Assembly (NCBI GenBank): GCA_964419145.1 | Contig: CAYQOM010000003.1 | Coordinates: forward strand, 124,001-188,000 | DNA: 64,000 bases | Direction: 5' to 3' | Source: UBA2336 sp964419145 | GTDB lineage: Bacteria > Bacteroidota > Bacteroidia > Cytophagales > Cyclobacteriaceae | In this document: positions 31,969 through 41,389 of the stretch, piece after piece | How the letters are laid out: each line of letters starts with the position of its first letter | Numbering within the stretch: position 1 is the first letter of the stretch | The notes under the pieces: generated by a model | What the model saw: only the letters and a program-made list of their open reading frames with translations | The model's database searches: none | What the model was told of the DNA's origin: nothing | Program-made: the position numbers and the translations under genes

Positions 31969-32412
31969 ATGGAAGTGATATTAAAACAAGATGTTCAGGG
32001 CCTCGGCTACAAGAACGATATTGTTAAAGTTAAAGCTGGCTACGGCCGCAATTTCCTTATTCCTAACGGACTGGCACTTATCGCCAATAATTCCAACAAA
32101 CGCCTGATTGAAGAGAACATTCGTCAGATGGCGCACAAAGCAGCTAAGCTGAAGCAAGATGCTGAAGCATTGGCTGCCAAGATTGGTGAAGTGGTGATTG
32201 AATTGAAAACCAAAGCCGGTGAAAGCGGAAAGATATTTGGTGCCGTTACGGCCATACAGGTATCAGATGCACTAAAGGCAAAAGGCTTTGAGGTTGACCG
32301 CAAGAAAGTACATTTCAAGGAACAGCCTAAGCAACTTGGTTCATACAACGTTACCCTTGATCTTCACAAAGAAGTGAAGCACGAAATCAAGGTAAATGTG
32401 GTAGCAGAATAA
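31969..32412 (+). CDS. rplI: 50S ribosomal protein L9
   Basis: 147 residues; the N-terminal domain MEVILKQDVQGLGYKNDIVK and the GYGRNFLIPNGLA loop are characteristic, followed by the connecting helix and the C-terminal domain (about 80-147). Last gene of the operon, 26 bp after rpsR and directly followed by a strong terminator. Confidence 0.98.
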   Translation: MEVILKQDVQGLGYKNDIVKVKAGYGRNFLIPNGLALIANNSNKRLIEENIRQMAHKAAKLKQDAEALAAKIGEVVIELKTKAGESGKIFGAVTAIQVSDALKAKGFEVDRKKVHFKEQPKQLGSYNVTLDLHKEVKHEIKVNVVAE

Positions 32413-32430
32413 GTAAAAATGATCATATGT

Positions 32431-32467
32431 AAACCCCGGTTGGTATCCAGCCGGGGTTTTGTTTTTT
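32431..32467 (+). terminator. Rho-independent terminator of the rpsF-rpsR-rplI operon
   Basis: AAACCCCGG (32431-32439) pairs with CCGGGGTTT (32451-32459), with TGG/CCA pairing further inside; a T-rich run (TTTTGTTTTTT) follows. This is the clearest intrinsic terminator in the window. Confidence 0.92.
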
Positions 32468-32500
32468 CAGTAGTATCCAATTTAGGACTAACTTAGTCTT

Positions 32501-33478
32501 ATGAATACCTTTCGAACTACACTGGATGTTAGCCGATCTACTGAATTGATTTCTGTTAAAGATCAATTGCTTACCATCGGATCGTGTTTTGCAGATACCA
32601 TTGGTGAACAACTGATTCAAAACAAATTCAACATACTGAAAAACCCGTTCGGCACCACGTACAATCCCTTGTCCATTCACAACCAACTTAGCTACACCAT
32701 CCACAACCACATACCGGCCCAACATACATTTTTGCAAAATCAGGACGTGCACCTGAACTACAATTTTCACTCTACCCTATCGGCCTTATCAAAAACAGCT
32801 CTTGAAAAAGCATTCGTGGAGAATATTGGCAAAGCCCACTATTTTTTGAAAGATGTGACATGGCTGATGATTACGTACGGTACAGCCTGGATATATACCC
32901 GAAAAGATACCGGAGAAGTTGTGGCCAATTGTCATAAAGTACCCGCTAACCAGTTCGAAAAAGAACTCTGCACACAAAAACGCATGCTTGATTCGTTTGA
33001 AGAATTATATACCAAGCTAAAAACCTTCAATCCGAATTTGAACATTATCCTGACAGTTAGCCCAGTTCGCCACCTGAAAGATACTCTGGAATTAAACAGT
33101 GTCAGTAAATCGGTTTTGCGATTGGCATGCCATACGCTGACGCAACAACACCCGGATGTCCATTACTTTCCTTCCTATGAAATTCTGTTAGATGATTTGC
33201 GCGACTATCGCTTTTATAAATCCGACATGATTCATCCTTCAGCAGATGCTGAGGAATACATCTGGACAAAATTCTGCCAAAACTATGTTGATGAAAACAC
33301 ATTGGCTTTTCTGGAAAAATGGAGAAAAATACGATCCGGATTACAGCACAAACCTTTTCATATTACTTCTTCAGCGCATCAAACCTTTTTACGTGCGTTA
33401 CTGGAACAACTAAGGCAAGTGAGCAATGTAGTTTCAGTAGATGAAGAAATAGAATCAGTAAAAAATCAACTGTTATGA
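32501..33478 (+). CDS. GSCFA domain protein
   Basis: 325 residues. The signature GSCFA is at residues 27-31 (LLTIGSCFADTIGEQL), followed by NPFGTTYNPLSI and later ILTVSPVRHLKDT and DMIHPSADAEEYIW. GSCFA belongs to the SGNH/GDSL hydrolase-like group: Ser in GSCFA and the Asp-His-Pro box near the C-terminus would be catalytic; the substrate is not known. Its stop overlaps the next start by 4 bp (ATGA), linking it to the DUF1287 gene. Confidence 0.9.
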   Translation: MNTFRTTLDVSRSTELISVKDQLLTIGSCFADTIGEQLIQNKFNILKNPFGTTYNPLSIHNQLSYTIHNHIPAQHTFLQNQDVHLNYNFHSTLSALSKTALEKAFVENIGKAHYFLKDVTWLMITYGTAWIYTRKDTGEVVANCHKVPANQFEKELCTQKRMLDSFEELYTKLKTFNPNLNIILTVSPVRHLKDTLELNSVSKSVLRLACHTLTQQHPDVHYFPSYEILLDDLRDYRFYKSDMIHPSADAEEYIWTKFCQNYVDENTLAFLEKWRKIRSGLQHKPFHITSSAHQTFLRALLEQLRQVSNVVSVDEEIESVKNQLL

Positions 33479-34053
33479 GGGGTGTGCTCTTTATATTCCT
33501 AAGTTTTCTCATTTCACTGGGATTTTCACAAACCGATGCCATAACCTTATCGGATGCTGCCATTGCGTTAACGAACGACAAGGTTGCCTACGACCCCTCC
33601 TACTTTTCTATCCCTTATCCGAATGGCGATGTGCCCGCTGATAAAGGTGTTTGCACCGATGTTATCATTCGGGCTTACCGGAAACTGGACATTGACCTAC
33701 AGAAGGAAGTACATGAGGATATGAAAAAGAACTTCAGTCTTTATCCTAACAAATGGGGGCTTACCAAACCCGATAAAAATATCGATCACCGAAGAGTACC
33801 CAACCTGATGACTTATTTCTCACGGTTCGGGACTACAAAAGTAATTTCGAAAAATCCAGAAGACTATAATCCTGGTGATATTGTTGCCTGGAGCCTGGGC
33901 GGAAACCTGACGCACATCGGGATTGTTATCAATAAAAAATCGGAAGATGGAGAACGTTATCTGATTGTTCACAACATTGGCAACGGACAGGAAATCTCTG
34001 ATTGCTTGCTTACATACAAAATTATTGGTCATTACAGCTATCGAAAACCTTGA
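33475..34053 (+). CDS. exported DUF1287 protein
   Basis: 192 residues with a signal peptide (MRGVLFIFLSFLISLGFSQ). DUF1287 is recognised from YDPSYFSIPYPNGDVPADKG, VCTDVIIRAYRKLDIDLQ and HRRVPNLMTYFSR; the conserved Cys in GVCTD and His in LTHIGIV suggest an NlpC/P60-like peptidase fold (inference). It overlaps the GSCFA gene by 4 bp and its TGA overlaps the TTG start of the next gene. Confidence 0.88.
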   Translation: MRGVLFIFLSFLISLGFSQTDAITLSDAAIALTNDKVAYDPSYFSIPYPNGDVPADKGVCTDVIIRAYRKLDIDLQKEVHEDMKKNFSLYPNKWGLTKPDKNIDHRRVPNLMTYFSRFGTTKVISKNPEDYNPGDIVAWSLGGNLTHIGIVINKKSEDGERYLIVHNIGNGQEISDCLLTYKIIGHYSYRKP

Positions 34054-36092
34054 CAACTACATCGCATAAAAAATCTAACCGGCTCATTCACGCCACCTCA
34101 CCGTATTTGTTGCAGCATGCCTACAACCCGGTGGATTGGTTCGAGTGGAACACCGAAGCCCTTGAAAAAGCTAAACGAGAAGACAAGCCCATTCTCGTCA
34201 GCATTGGGTATTCCTCCTGCCATTGGTGCCATGTGATGGAACGGGAATGTTTTGAAAAGGAAGATTTGGCAAGCTTGATGAACGACTATTTTGTGTGCAT
34301 AAAAGTTGATCGCGAAGAACGCCCTGATATTGATCAGGTGTATATGGAGGCAGTCCAAGCAATGGGCATCAATGGCGGTTGGCCCCTCAATGTGTTTCTG
34401 ACATCCGATCAAAAGCCCTTTTATGGAGGCACGTATTTTCCGCCCAATGTTTGGGCGCAGGTGTTAACAAACATTCATCAAGCCTATCGGGAAAGGCGAT
34501 CAGAAATTACAGACTCAGCAGAAGAGCTGACCAAAATGCTCTCGTCAAACGATAGCAATCGCTTTCGATCATCCGGAAAAGAGAACATTGAGTTTCAAAA
34601 ATCCCTACAAACCATCTACAGTAATCTGGAACGAAACTTCGATTACACCTGGGGCGGTCTTGAAAAAGCGCCCAAGTTCATCATGCCATCCATTTGGTTA
34701 TGGTTGCTTCGGTTTCATCACCTTACAAACAATGAGAATGCCTTAAAACACCTTACCCTCACGTTAGATAAAATCGCGCAAGGTGGAATTTACGACCAGG
34801 TTGGTGGCGGTTTTGCCCGCTACTCGGTAGATGGCGAATGGTTCGTTCCACATTTTGAAAAAATGCTGTACGACAATGCCCAACTACTTAGTTTATATGC
34901 GGAAGCTTATTCGCAAACAAAAAAAGCATCCTACAAACGAGTTATTGAACAGACCATAAGTTGGCTGGAGCGGGAAATGATGCACCCGGAAGGTGGATTT
35001 TATTCAGCCCTTGATGCCGACAGCGAAGGTGTTGAAGGGAAATTTTACTGTTGGACAAAAACCGAACTGGAAAATGCCTTAAGTGATGAGGCACACCTAT
35101 TTAATAAATATTACGGGGTAACCGAAGAAGGCAATTGGGAGCACGGACAAAATATTCTCAAGCGCATATTTCCTGAAGAGGAGTTTTTAAAACAACATAG
35201 CCTTACCGATATAACCTGGCAAGAAAATCTTAAACGTTGCCATGAAAAACTGCTGTCCCTCAGGGAACAGCGCATTCGTCCGGGGCTTGATGATAAAATA
35301 CTTACGGGATGGAATGCCCTGACCATAGTCGGGCTGGTAGATGCCTACCTGTCCCTTCAGAATGAATCAATCCTCACGTTGGCCAAAAAAAATATTACCT
35401 TTTTAGAAACGCACTTGCTGGATAAAAACATTTGCTTTCGATCCTACCGAAAAGAACGTTCAGCCACGGAAGGATTTTTGGAGGATTATGGTTGCCTGAT
35501 TCAGGCTTACTTGAAATTGTACGAAGCTGATTTTAATGAAGAATGGATTACAAAAGCCACTGCACTTACGGAATATGTTTTGGAGCATTTCTATGACCCA
35601 ACGGATAACCTGTTTTTCTTCACCAGCAGCCGCGCTGAAAAACTGATTGCCCGAAGAAAGGAATTGTTTGACAATGTTATCCCCGCTTCAAACAGCATCA
35701 TGGCCCGCAACCTGTTACAATTAGGTACGCTACTGGACAATTCGAATTGGAAAGAAACGGCTCACGCCATGATCAGCGGATTTGCTGAATTGATCACCAA
35801 AGAACCCAACTACATGTCGAATTGGGCCATCGTGCTCACCGAATGGCAATCAAACCCTGCGGAAGTAGTAATTGTGGGCGATCATGTCAAACAAGCGTAC
35901 GCGTCCTTACGTGAACATTATCTTCCGCTAACCCGGTTTATGGGCTCATCCGAAAAAAGTAGTCTGCCCTTATTGCGCGAAAAAGTAGCCATTAACAAGC
36001 AGACGACTTTTTATGTTTGTCGCCATTTCACGTGCAAACAACCGGTACAAAAGGCGCAGGACGCACTCGAACAGATTCTAAATAAATCTTAG
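34050..36092 (+). CDS. DUF255 thioredoxin-like / glycoside-hydrolase-fold protein (YyaL/SSP411 family)
   Basis: 680 residues from the TTG at 34050, which overlaps the preceding stop (TTGA); an upstream in-frame TTG at 34002 would lie well inside the previous gene and adds no family sequence. The N-terminal thioredoxin-like domain has SSCHWCHVMERECFE (CHWC active-site-like motif); the C-terminal ~500 residues form an (alpha/alpha) barrel with KAPKFIMP, FEKMLYDNAQLL and DADSEGVEGKFYCWT. Members are widespread but their role is unresolved. The preceding GSCFA-DUF1287 genes and priA 19 bp downstream are on the same strand. Confidence 0.92.
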   Translation: MTTTSHKKSNRLIHATSPYLLQHAYNPVDWFEWNTEALEKAKREDKPILVSIGYSSCHWCHVMERECFEKEDLASLMNDYFVCIKVDREERPDIDQVYMEAVQAMGINGGWPLNVFLTSDQKPFYGGTYFPPNVWAQVLTNIHQAYRERRSEITDSAEELTKMLSSNDSNRFRSSGKENIEFQKSLQTIYSNLERNFDYTWGGLEKAPKFIMPSIWLWLLRFHHLTNNENALKHLTLTLDKIAQGGIYDQVGGGFARYSVDGEWFVPHFEKMLYDNAQLLSLYAEAYSQTKKASYKRVIEQTISWLEREMMHPEGGFYSALDADSEGVEGKFYCWTKTELENALSDEAHLFNKYYGVTEEGNWEHGQNILKRIFPEEEFLKQHSLTDITWQENLKRCHEKLLSLREQRIRPGLDDKILTGWNALTIVGLVDAYLSLQNESILTLAKKNITFLETHLLDKNICFRSYRKERSATEGFLEDYGCLIQAYLKLYEADFNEEWITKATALTEYVLEHFYDPTDNLFFFTSSRAEKLIARRKELFDNVIPASNSIMARNLLQLGTLLDNSNWKETAHAMISGFAELITKEPNYMSNWAIVLTEWQSNPAEVVIVGDHVKQAYASLREHYLPLTRFMGSSEKSSLPLLREKVAINKQTTFYVCRHFTCKQPVQKAQDALEQILNKS

Positions 36093-36111
36093 CTTTACGA
36101 TTTACCGAAAC

Positions 36112-38613
36112 GTGCAGCATGAACTAACCACCGATTCGCGGACGACCTTGTTCGCAGAAGTTTTGTTGCCGGTTCCAGTGCCCCGACTATTCACGTATCG
36201 GATACCGTTCGAATGGAATAACAAGGCTGGAATCGGTCAGCGCGTTATCGTGCAATTTGGTGACCGTAGAATTCTCACGGGAATCATGGTATCGCTGCAC
36301 GAAAATCCCCCAACAGAATACGAAGCCAAATACATTCTGGAAATCCTGGATGAAGAACCCATTGTAAGCGCCCAGCAACTTACCTTCTACAACTGGATAG
36401 CCGACTATTATCTCTGTTCGCCAGGTGAAGTACTGAATGCAGGTCTCCCCTCCGGATTGAAACTCTCCAGCGAATCGATGGTACAATTGCACCCGGCCTT
36501 CGACTGGGAAACAACCCTGTTCGATTTTTCTGAGAAGGAAACGATGCTGCTTAAGCACCTGGCTTCGGGGGCCATGAAATATTCTGACATTGCTTCGTTG
36601 CTGGGCATTAAAAGCATTTACAGCATCTTGAAATCGCTGGCTGGAAAAGAGGCGATAATTTTATACGAAGAAGTAAAAGAGAAATACAAGCCAAAAAAAG
36701 AAAAATACATTCGACTACGTGCTGCGTATACACAACACAAAGTATTGGAAGAACTTTTTAACGAGTTAAGCACAAAGCCCAAACAGGAAGCCATACTGCT
36801 AAAATATTTACAAGATGTTCCTGTTTTACACGACACGGCAGCAAACAAAACCGGTCTGCGAAAAAGTATTTTATCTACAGCCGAGTTTTCAACTTCAGCA
36901 CTGAATACGCTTATTAAAAACGGTATACTGGAAGAATTTGAAATCATTGTTTCACGCTTTGATTTACCAACCGAAACTGAAATACCAGATGTCAACCTAA
37001 GTGAAGATCAGCTTCAAGCCCAGCAAGCTATACTAAAGGAATTAGAAACCCATTCTACGGTTCTGTTTCACGGCATTACCGGAAGTGGAAAAACAGAAAT
37101 TTATATTAACCTGATCCGTAAGGCATTGGAAAGCGGAACACAGGTGCTTTACCTGTTGCCGGAAATTGCCTTGACCACCCAAATCGTACAACGACTAAAA
37201 AAAATATTTGGTGACAAGATGGGCGTATATCACTCACGCTTTTCCGATAACGAACGCGTGGAAGTCTGGAACGGTGTATTAAGTGGCCACTTTAAATTTG
37301 TGGTAGGCGTACGGTCGTCCATATTTCTACCATTCGATAACCTGGGACTGATTATCGCGGATGAAGAACACGACACCTCTTATAAACAACAGGAACCTGC
37401 CCCCCGCTATCATGCGCGCGATGCTGCCCTGATGATGGCGCACCTGCACCATGCTAAAATCATTCTTGGATCGGCTACACCATCGGTTGAGTCATACCAC
37501 TTGTCAAAAAGTGGAAAGTATGGCTATGTACACTTAAGCAAACGATATGGAGACGCACAACTCCCACAAGTGGTATTGGCTGATGTAATGGCGGAGCGGA
37601 AACGCAAAAGCATGAAGGGCGAGTTTACAGGAATTTTACTGAAGGGTATTGAGTCATCCTTGAAGGAAAAAGAACAGGTGATCATATTCCAGAATCGCAG
37701 GGGATACTCGCCTATTCTTCATTGTGAAGATTGCGGATGGATACCCAAATGCATCAACTGTGCAGTGAGTCTCACCTACCATCAATACAAACATGCACTG
37801 GTTTGTCATTACTGCGGATACAAGGAACCCATGCCCGGAAGTTGTCCGACTTGTTCATCCACGCGATTGCACACACCCGGTTATGGAACAGAAAAGCTGG
37901 AGGAAGAACTAAAGCTTCACTTTCCGGAAGCGCATATTCAGCGAATGGACCTGGAGACCACGCGAAGTAAAACCGGATACGAAACCATTATTGAACAATT
38001 TGAGCAAGGCGATACGGATATTTTGGTGGGCACCCAAATGGTTACCAAAGGATTGGATTTCGACAAGGTTAGTTTGGTTGGTGTTTTTAATGCTGACAAA
38101 ATGCTGCATTTCCCCGATTTTCGTTCGTATGAACGGGCGTTTCAGTTACTCACGCAGGTAAGTGGAAGAGCCGGAAGACGAGAAAAGGTTGGAAAAGTTA
38201 TCGTTCAAACCTCACAGCCCGACCATCCGGTCATCCAACATGTTGTTCACCACCGCATGGATGAATTCTATCAGCAAGAAATTGATGATCGGAGAAATCA
38301 TTTGTACCCACCGTTTAGTCGGTTGATTGAATTGACCTTAAAGCACATCGATAAAAGAACAGTACAGGAAGCGATTGGCCAACTTCATCGAATGATCGTG
38401 CAGGAAATACATGGCGTTCGCGTGTTGGGGCCGGGTGAGCCGATGGTTTCCCGCATACGCAACCAGTACCTGATGAATATGCTGATTAAAATTCCACGTG
38501 ACTCGGGGAATCTGTCGCAAATCAAAAAAACGCTGGCACAGCTTGCCGCAAAAATTCAAACGGAGAAAGAATTTCGCAGTTTACGGATTATTATAGATGT
38601 TGACCCGGTTTAG
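36112..38613 (+). CDS. priA: primosomal protein N' (replication-restart helicase PriA)
   Basis: 833 residues from a GTG. A 3'-to-5' helicase that reloads the replisome at stalled forks. The N-terminal 3'-DNA-binding domain starts LFAEVLLPVPVPRLFTYRIP; Walker A GITGSGKTE is at about 320, DEEHD at about 416. The zinc-binding insertion spans about 537-582 with eight Cys in CEDC, CINC, CHYC and CPTC pairs, all intact. The helicase C-terminal motif QVSGRAGR follows. The gene converges with surE, 9 bp between stops. Confidence 0.97.
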   Translation: MQHELTTDSRTTLFAEVLLPVPVPRLFTYRIPFEWNNKAGIGQRVIVQFGDRRILTGIMVSLHENPPTEYEAKYILEILDEEPIVSAQQLTFYNWIADYYLCSPGEVLNAGLPSGLKLSSESMVQLHPAFDWETTLFDFSEKETMLLKHLASGAMKYSDIASLLGIKSIYSILKSLAGKEAIILYEEVKEKYKPKKEKYIRLRAAYTQHKVLEELFNELSTKPKQEAILLKYLQDVPVLHDTAANKTGLRKSILSTAEFSTSALNTLIKNGILEEFEIIVSRFDLPTETEIPDVNLSEDQLQAQQAILKELETHSTVLFHGITGSGKTEIYINLIRKALESGTQVLYLLPEIALTTQIVQRLKKIFGDKMGVYHSRFSDNERVEVWNGVLSGHFKFVVGVRSSIFLPFDNLGLIIADEEHDTSYKQQEPAPRYHARDAALMMAHLHHAKIILGSATPSVESYHLSKSGKYGYVHLSKRYGDAQLPQVVLADVMAERKRKSMKGEFTGILLKGIESSLKEKEQVIIFQNRRGYSPILHCEDCGWIPKCINCAVSLTYHQYKHALVCHYCGYKEPMPGSCPTCSSTRLHTPGYGTEKLEEELKLHFPEAHIQRMDLETTRSKTGYETIIEQFEQGDTDILVGTQMVTKGLDFDKVSLVGVFNADKMLHFPDFRSYERAFQLLTQVSGRAGRREKVGKVIVQTSQPDHPVIQHVVHHRMDEFYQQEIDDRRNHLYPPFSRLIELTLKHIDKRTVQEAIGQLHRMIVQEIHGVRVLGPGEPMVSRIRNQYLMNMLIKIPRDSGNLSQIKKTLAQLAAKIQTEKEFRSLRIIIDVDPV

Positions 38614-38622
38614 TAAGCAATT

Positions 38623-39402
38623 CTACTGAAGGATATCCCAGTCCTCATTTAATACCGGAATGGCCTGATGTGCTGTTAAGTCAAATTGGCACGGCACAAC
38701 GGAGATGTAGTTGTTGGCAATCGCCCACTCATCGTTATCCTCGCCTTTATCGAAGTTTACAAAGTTGCCCGTCATCCAGAAATAACTTCTTCCGTTCGGA
38801 TCATGGCGTTGCAAAAACTCTTCTACCCACTTGGCGTTTGCCTGGCGGCAGATGCGTACACCCTTTATTCCCTCGTTTCGTTTTGGTGGAAAGTTAACGT
38901 TCAAAGCTACTCCCTTTGGTAATCCTCTCTTTAATACCTGCTCAGTAATGGATTTGATGTAGTTCTCTGTGTGCGAAAAATCAGCATCGTGCGAATAATC
39001 GCACAACGAAAAACCGATCGAGGGTGTGCCCTCAATGGCACCTTCAATAGCAGCCGACATAGTACCTGAGTACAACACACTGATAGAAGTGTTGCTGCCA
39101 TGATTCACACCGCTCACCACCACATCGGGCTGGCGTTTGTCTTTCAACACAAAATGACGGGCCATCTTCACACAATCAGCCGGTGTTCCGGAACATTCAA
39201 AAGCGGTAATACCTTCAAAAATGTGATTCTTTTCTAACCGTAAGGTTTCACCCACGGTAATCGCATGTCCCATACCCGATTGCGGACTATCCGGTGCCAC
39301 CACCAATACCTCACCAATCTGTTTCATTACATCCACTAACGTACGGATGCCTTTCGAGGTGATGCCATCATCGTTGGTAACAAGAATCAAGGGTTTTTTC
39401 AT
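38623..39402 (-). CDS. surE: 5'/3'-nucleotidase SurE
   Basis: 259 residues. Metal-dependent phosphatase acting on nucleoside monophosphates. The metal site TNDDG (Asp11, Asp12) and SGVNHGSNTSISVLYSGT are intact; the FECSGTPADCVKMA segment is typical. The upstream gap (39403-39501) is filled by a heptad repeat array, so its promoter is not obvious. Confidence 0.97.
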   Translation of the reverse strand: MKKPLILVTNDDGITSKGIRTLVDVMKQIGEVLVVAPDSPQSGMGHAITVGETLRLEKNHIFEGITAFECSGTPADCVKMARHFVLKDKRQPDVVVSGVNHGSNTSISVLYSGTMSAAIEGAIEGTPSIGFSLCDYSHDADFSHTENYIKSITEQVLKRGLPKGVALNVNFPPKRNEGIKGVRICRQANAKWVEEFLQRHDPNGRSYFWMTGNFVNFDKGEDNDEWAIANNYISVVPCQFDLTAHQAIPVLNEDWDILQ

Positions 39403-39504
39403 TTACGATTTTAGATTTATGATTTTTGATTTTTGTGAGATGCAATGTAAGTACCAGGAATTACAATCTGAAATCCAACGTCAGCAATCCGAAATCGGAA
39501 ATCA
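39403..39504. repeat. inverted array of 7-bp repeats (GATTTnn) between surE and the next gene
   Basis: First arm 39407-39434: GATTTTA, GATTTAT, GATTTTT, GATTTTT. Second arm: the tail AATC or a variant ends at 39468, 39475, 39482, 39489, 39496 and 39503, exactly 7 bp apart, so nnnAATC runs inverted. The last unit overlaps the stop codon of the following minus-strand gene (39502-39504). The period is kept right through the loop between the arms. Confidence 0.7.
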
Positions 39505-40119
39505 AAATAAGGAATTGTAATACGCAACGGTGCGCGTAAAGTCTGTGGGATCTTCAATTTTCAATCGATTTTTTCGCATGTATTGATCCACATCGTTGGC
39601 TTGCCTGCCCATCATACTTAACAACTCGCCTTTTTTACCGGTAAATTGATTGATGTTCCCTTTCTCATCCATTAAAAAAAACTTGTACACCAACACCAGT
39701 CGTGTGTACGATCCATAATAGTAAGGAGAACTGAACGTTCGGTACTCCAATGCCTCGCGGGCTAACAAAGTCATTTTTCCATCTTCCAACAATTCAAAAA
39801 ACACGGGTGTTAGGTAGTTGGTATTGTTTGCCGCATAGGGCAAGGCAAAGAAATTACGGTAACGACTTTGAGTATTATCAAATATCTCGAAGAAAAGTAC
39901 CTTCCGCGATGTATAGGCAGCTATGCTCTCCTTTTGATCATTGAATTGTACAAGGTCCTGCTCCAGATCATACTTGACAAGACCTTTTAACGTATCGCCA
40001 GAAACCAGAACAATCTTGCCTTCATGCCATAACTCAAACGGCCATTCCTGCGCTTGTACTGCCGTAACAATAAAACTAAAAACAACACCTGCTATTAATC
40101 TGCCAGTCACTTCCTTCAC
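39502..40119 (-). CDS. exported hypothetical protein
   Basis: 205 residues from a GTG that directly follows the ribBA stop codon with no spacer (TAAGTG), so it is probably coupled to ribBA. Signal peptide MKEVTGRLIAGVVFSFIVTA, then VQAQ. The mature protein begins WPFELWHEGKIVLVSGDTLKGLVKYDLEQD, the kind of opening seen in many Bacteroidota proteins of unknown function that mention a stored property (SGDTLKG). No catalytic motif is visible. Function unknown. Confidence 0.75.
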   Translation of the reverse strand: MKEVTGRLIAGVVFSFIVTAVQAQEWPFELWHEGKIVLVSGDTLKGLVKYDLEQDLVQFNDQKESIAAYTSRKVLFFEIFDNTQSRYRNFFALPYAANNTNYLTPVFFELLEDGKMTLLAREALEYRTFSSPYYYGSYTRLVLVYKFFLMDEKGNINQFTGKKGELLSMMGRQANDVDQYMRKNRLKIEDPTDFTRTVAYYNSLF

Positions 40120-41337
40120 TTAATGTTTTAAAATGGTATGTCCCAGTTTATCGCGCTTGGTAGCGAGGTACTTTTCGTTATGCGGATTTGGAACCACCTC
40201 AATCGGAAGGTTTTCCACAATCTCTAACCCATAGCCCATTAAACCTACACGCTTCTTAGGGTTATTCGTAATTAACCGGATTTTAGTTACGTTCAGATCG
40301 CGAAGAATCTGTGCACCAACGCCATAATCGCGTTCATCCATATCAAATCCAAGCTGAAGGTTGGCCTCAACCGTATCCATCCCATCTTCCTGTAATTTGT
40401 ACGCACGTAGTTTGTTCAACAGCCCGATTCCCCTTCCCTCCTGTTTCATGTACAACACTACACCCTTACCTTCGCGTTCCACCATATCCATAGCATGATG
40501 AAGCTGTGGGCCGCAATCGCACCGGCACGAACCGAAAATATCACCAGTAACACACGATGAGTGTACCCGCACCATCACCGGCTCATCTTTTTCCCACGTT
40601 CCTTTAACCAGCGCGAGGTGTGTTTCCTGCGTATTGGTTTGTTGAAAGGCAATCAACTTAAAATGACCGTGATCGGTTGGCATATCCACCTCCACCTCAC
40701 GACTAATCAACGATTCTTTCTTAATCCGGTATTCAATCAGATCTTTTATCGAAACAAGCTTAAGCTTAAACCGATCGGCTACTTTTTTTAAATCAGGCAG
40801 GCGGGCCATGGAACCATCTTCATTCATAATCTCCACCAAAACGCCTCCGGGTTTGAACCCAGCGAGTCGTGCAAAGTCGATGGCAGCTTCGGTATGCCCG
40901 GTTCTACGCAACACACCACCACGCTTGGCGCGAAGTGGAAAAATATGACCGGGGCGACCCAAGTCTTCCGGTTTTGTTTCCGGATCAACCAACGCACGAA
41001 TGGTTTTAAAACGGTCGTGGGCAGAAATGCCGGTGGTACAACCGTGACCGATCAGGTCGACCGAAACGGTGAAGGGCGTTTCGAATGTAGCTGTGTTTTT
41101 ACCCACCATCAGATCGAGTTTCAGCTCATCGCAACGGTCTTCGATCAGCGAAGCGCAGATCAATCCACGGCCATGGGTGGCCATAAAGTTTATGATTTCA
41201 GGGGTTACGCACTCCGCGGCACAGATAAAGTCGCCTTCATTTTCGCGGTCTTCATCATCGACAACTACGATTACCTTACCGTTTTTAATATCTTCAATCG
41301 CACTTTCGATTGAATCCAGCTTAATTGGCTCTTCCAT
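40120..41337 (-). CDS. ribBA: bifunctional DHBP synthase / GTP cyclohydrolase II
   Basis: 405 residues fusing two riboflavin-pathway enzymes. Residues about 1-205 are 3,4-dihydroxy-2-butanone-4-phosphate synthase (VVDDEDRENEGDF; GHGCTTGISAHDR). Residues about 206-405 are GTP cyclohydrolase II, with zinc Cys in SSCVTGDIFGSCRCDCG and GRGIGLLNKLRAYKLQ. Both active sites look complete. TATGTTTG on the minus strand (41361-41368) is a good promoter 23 bp before the ATG. No FMN riboswitch is visible in the short leader. Confidence 0.97.
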   Translation of the reverse strand: MEEPIKLDSIESAIEDIKNGKVIVVVDDEDRENEGDFICAAECVTPEIINFMATHGRGLICASLIEDRCDELKLDLMVGKNTATFETPFTVSVDLIGHGCTTGISAHDRFKTIRALVDPETKPEDLGRPGHIFPLRAKRGGVLRRTGHTEAAIDFARLAGFKPGGVLVEIMNEDGSMARLPDLKKVADRFKLKLVSIKDLIEYRIKKESLISREVEVDMPTDHGHFKLIAFQQTNTQETHLALVKGTWEKDEPVMVRVHSSCVTGDIFGSCRCDCGPQLHHAMDMVEREGKGVVLYMKQEGRGIGLLNKLRAYKLQEDGMDTVEANLQLGFDMDERDYGVGAQILRDLNVTKIRLITNNPKKRVGLMGYGLEIVENLPIEVVPNPHNEKYLATKRDKLGHTILKH

Positions 41338-41360
41338 TCGTTTCTAACAAACTTGTTATT

Positions 41361-41368
41361 CAAACATA
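41361..41368 (-). promoter_or_regulatory. putative ribBA promoter -7 box
   Basis: The minus-strand reading is TATGTTTG, an exact TAnnTTTG match, 23 bp upstream of the ribBA ATG and 21 bp downstream of the dnaG stop. Confidence 0.55.
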
Positions 41369-41389
41369 TTTACAATCACTATTGTTCCG

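Noticed and set aside
34002..34049. TTG at 34002 as start of the DUF255 protein
   Set aside because: It lies well within the previous gene and adds residues not typical of the family; TTG at 34050 overlapping the stop is simpler.
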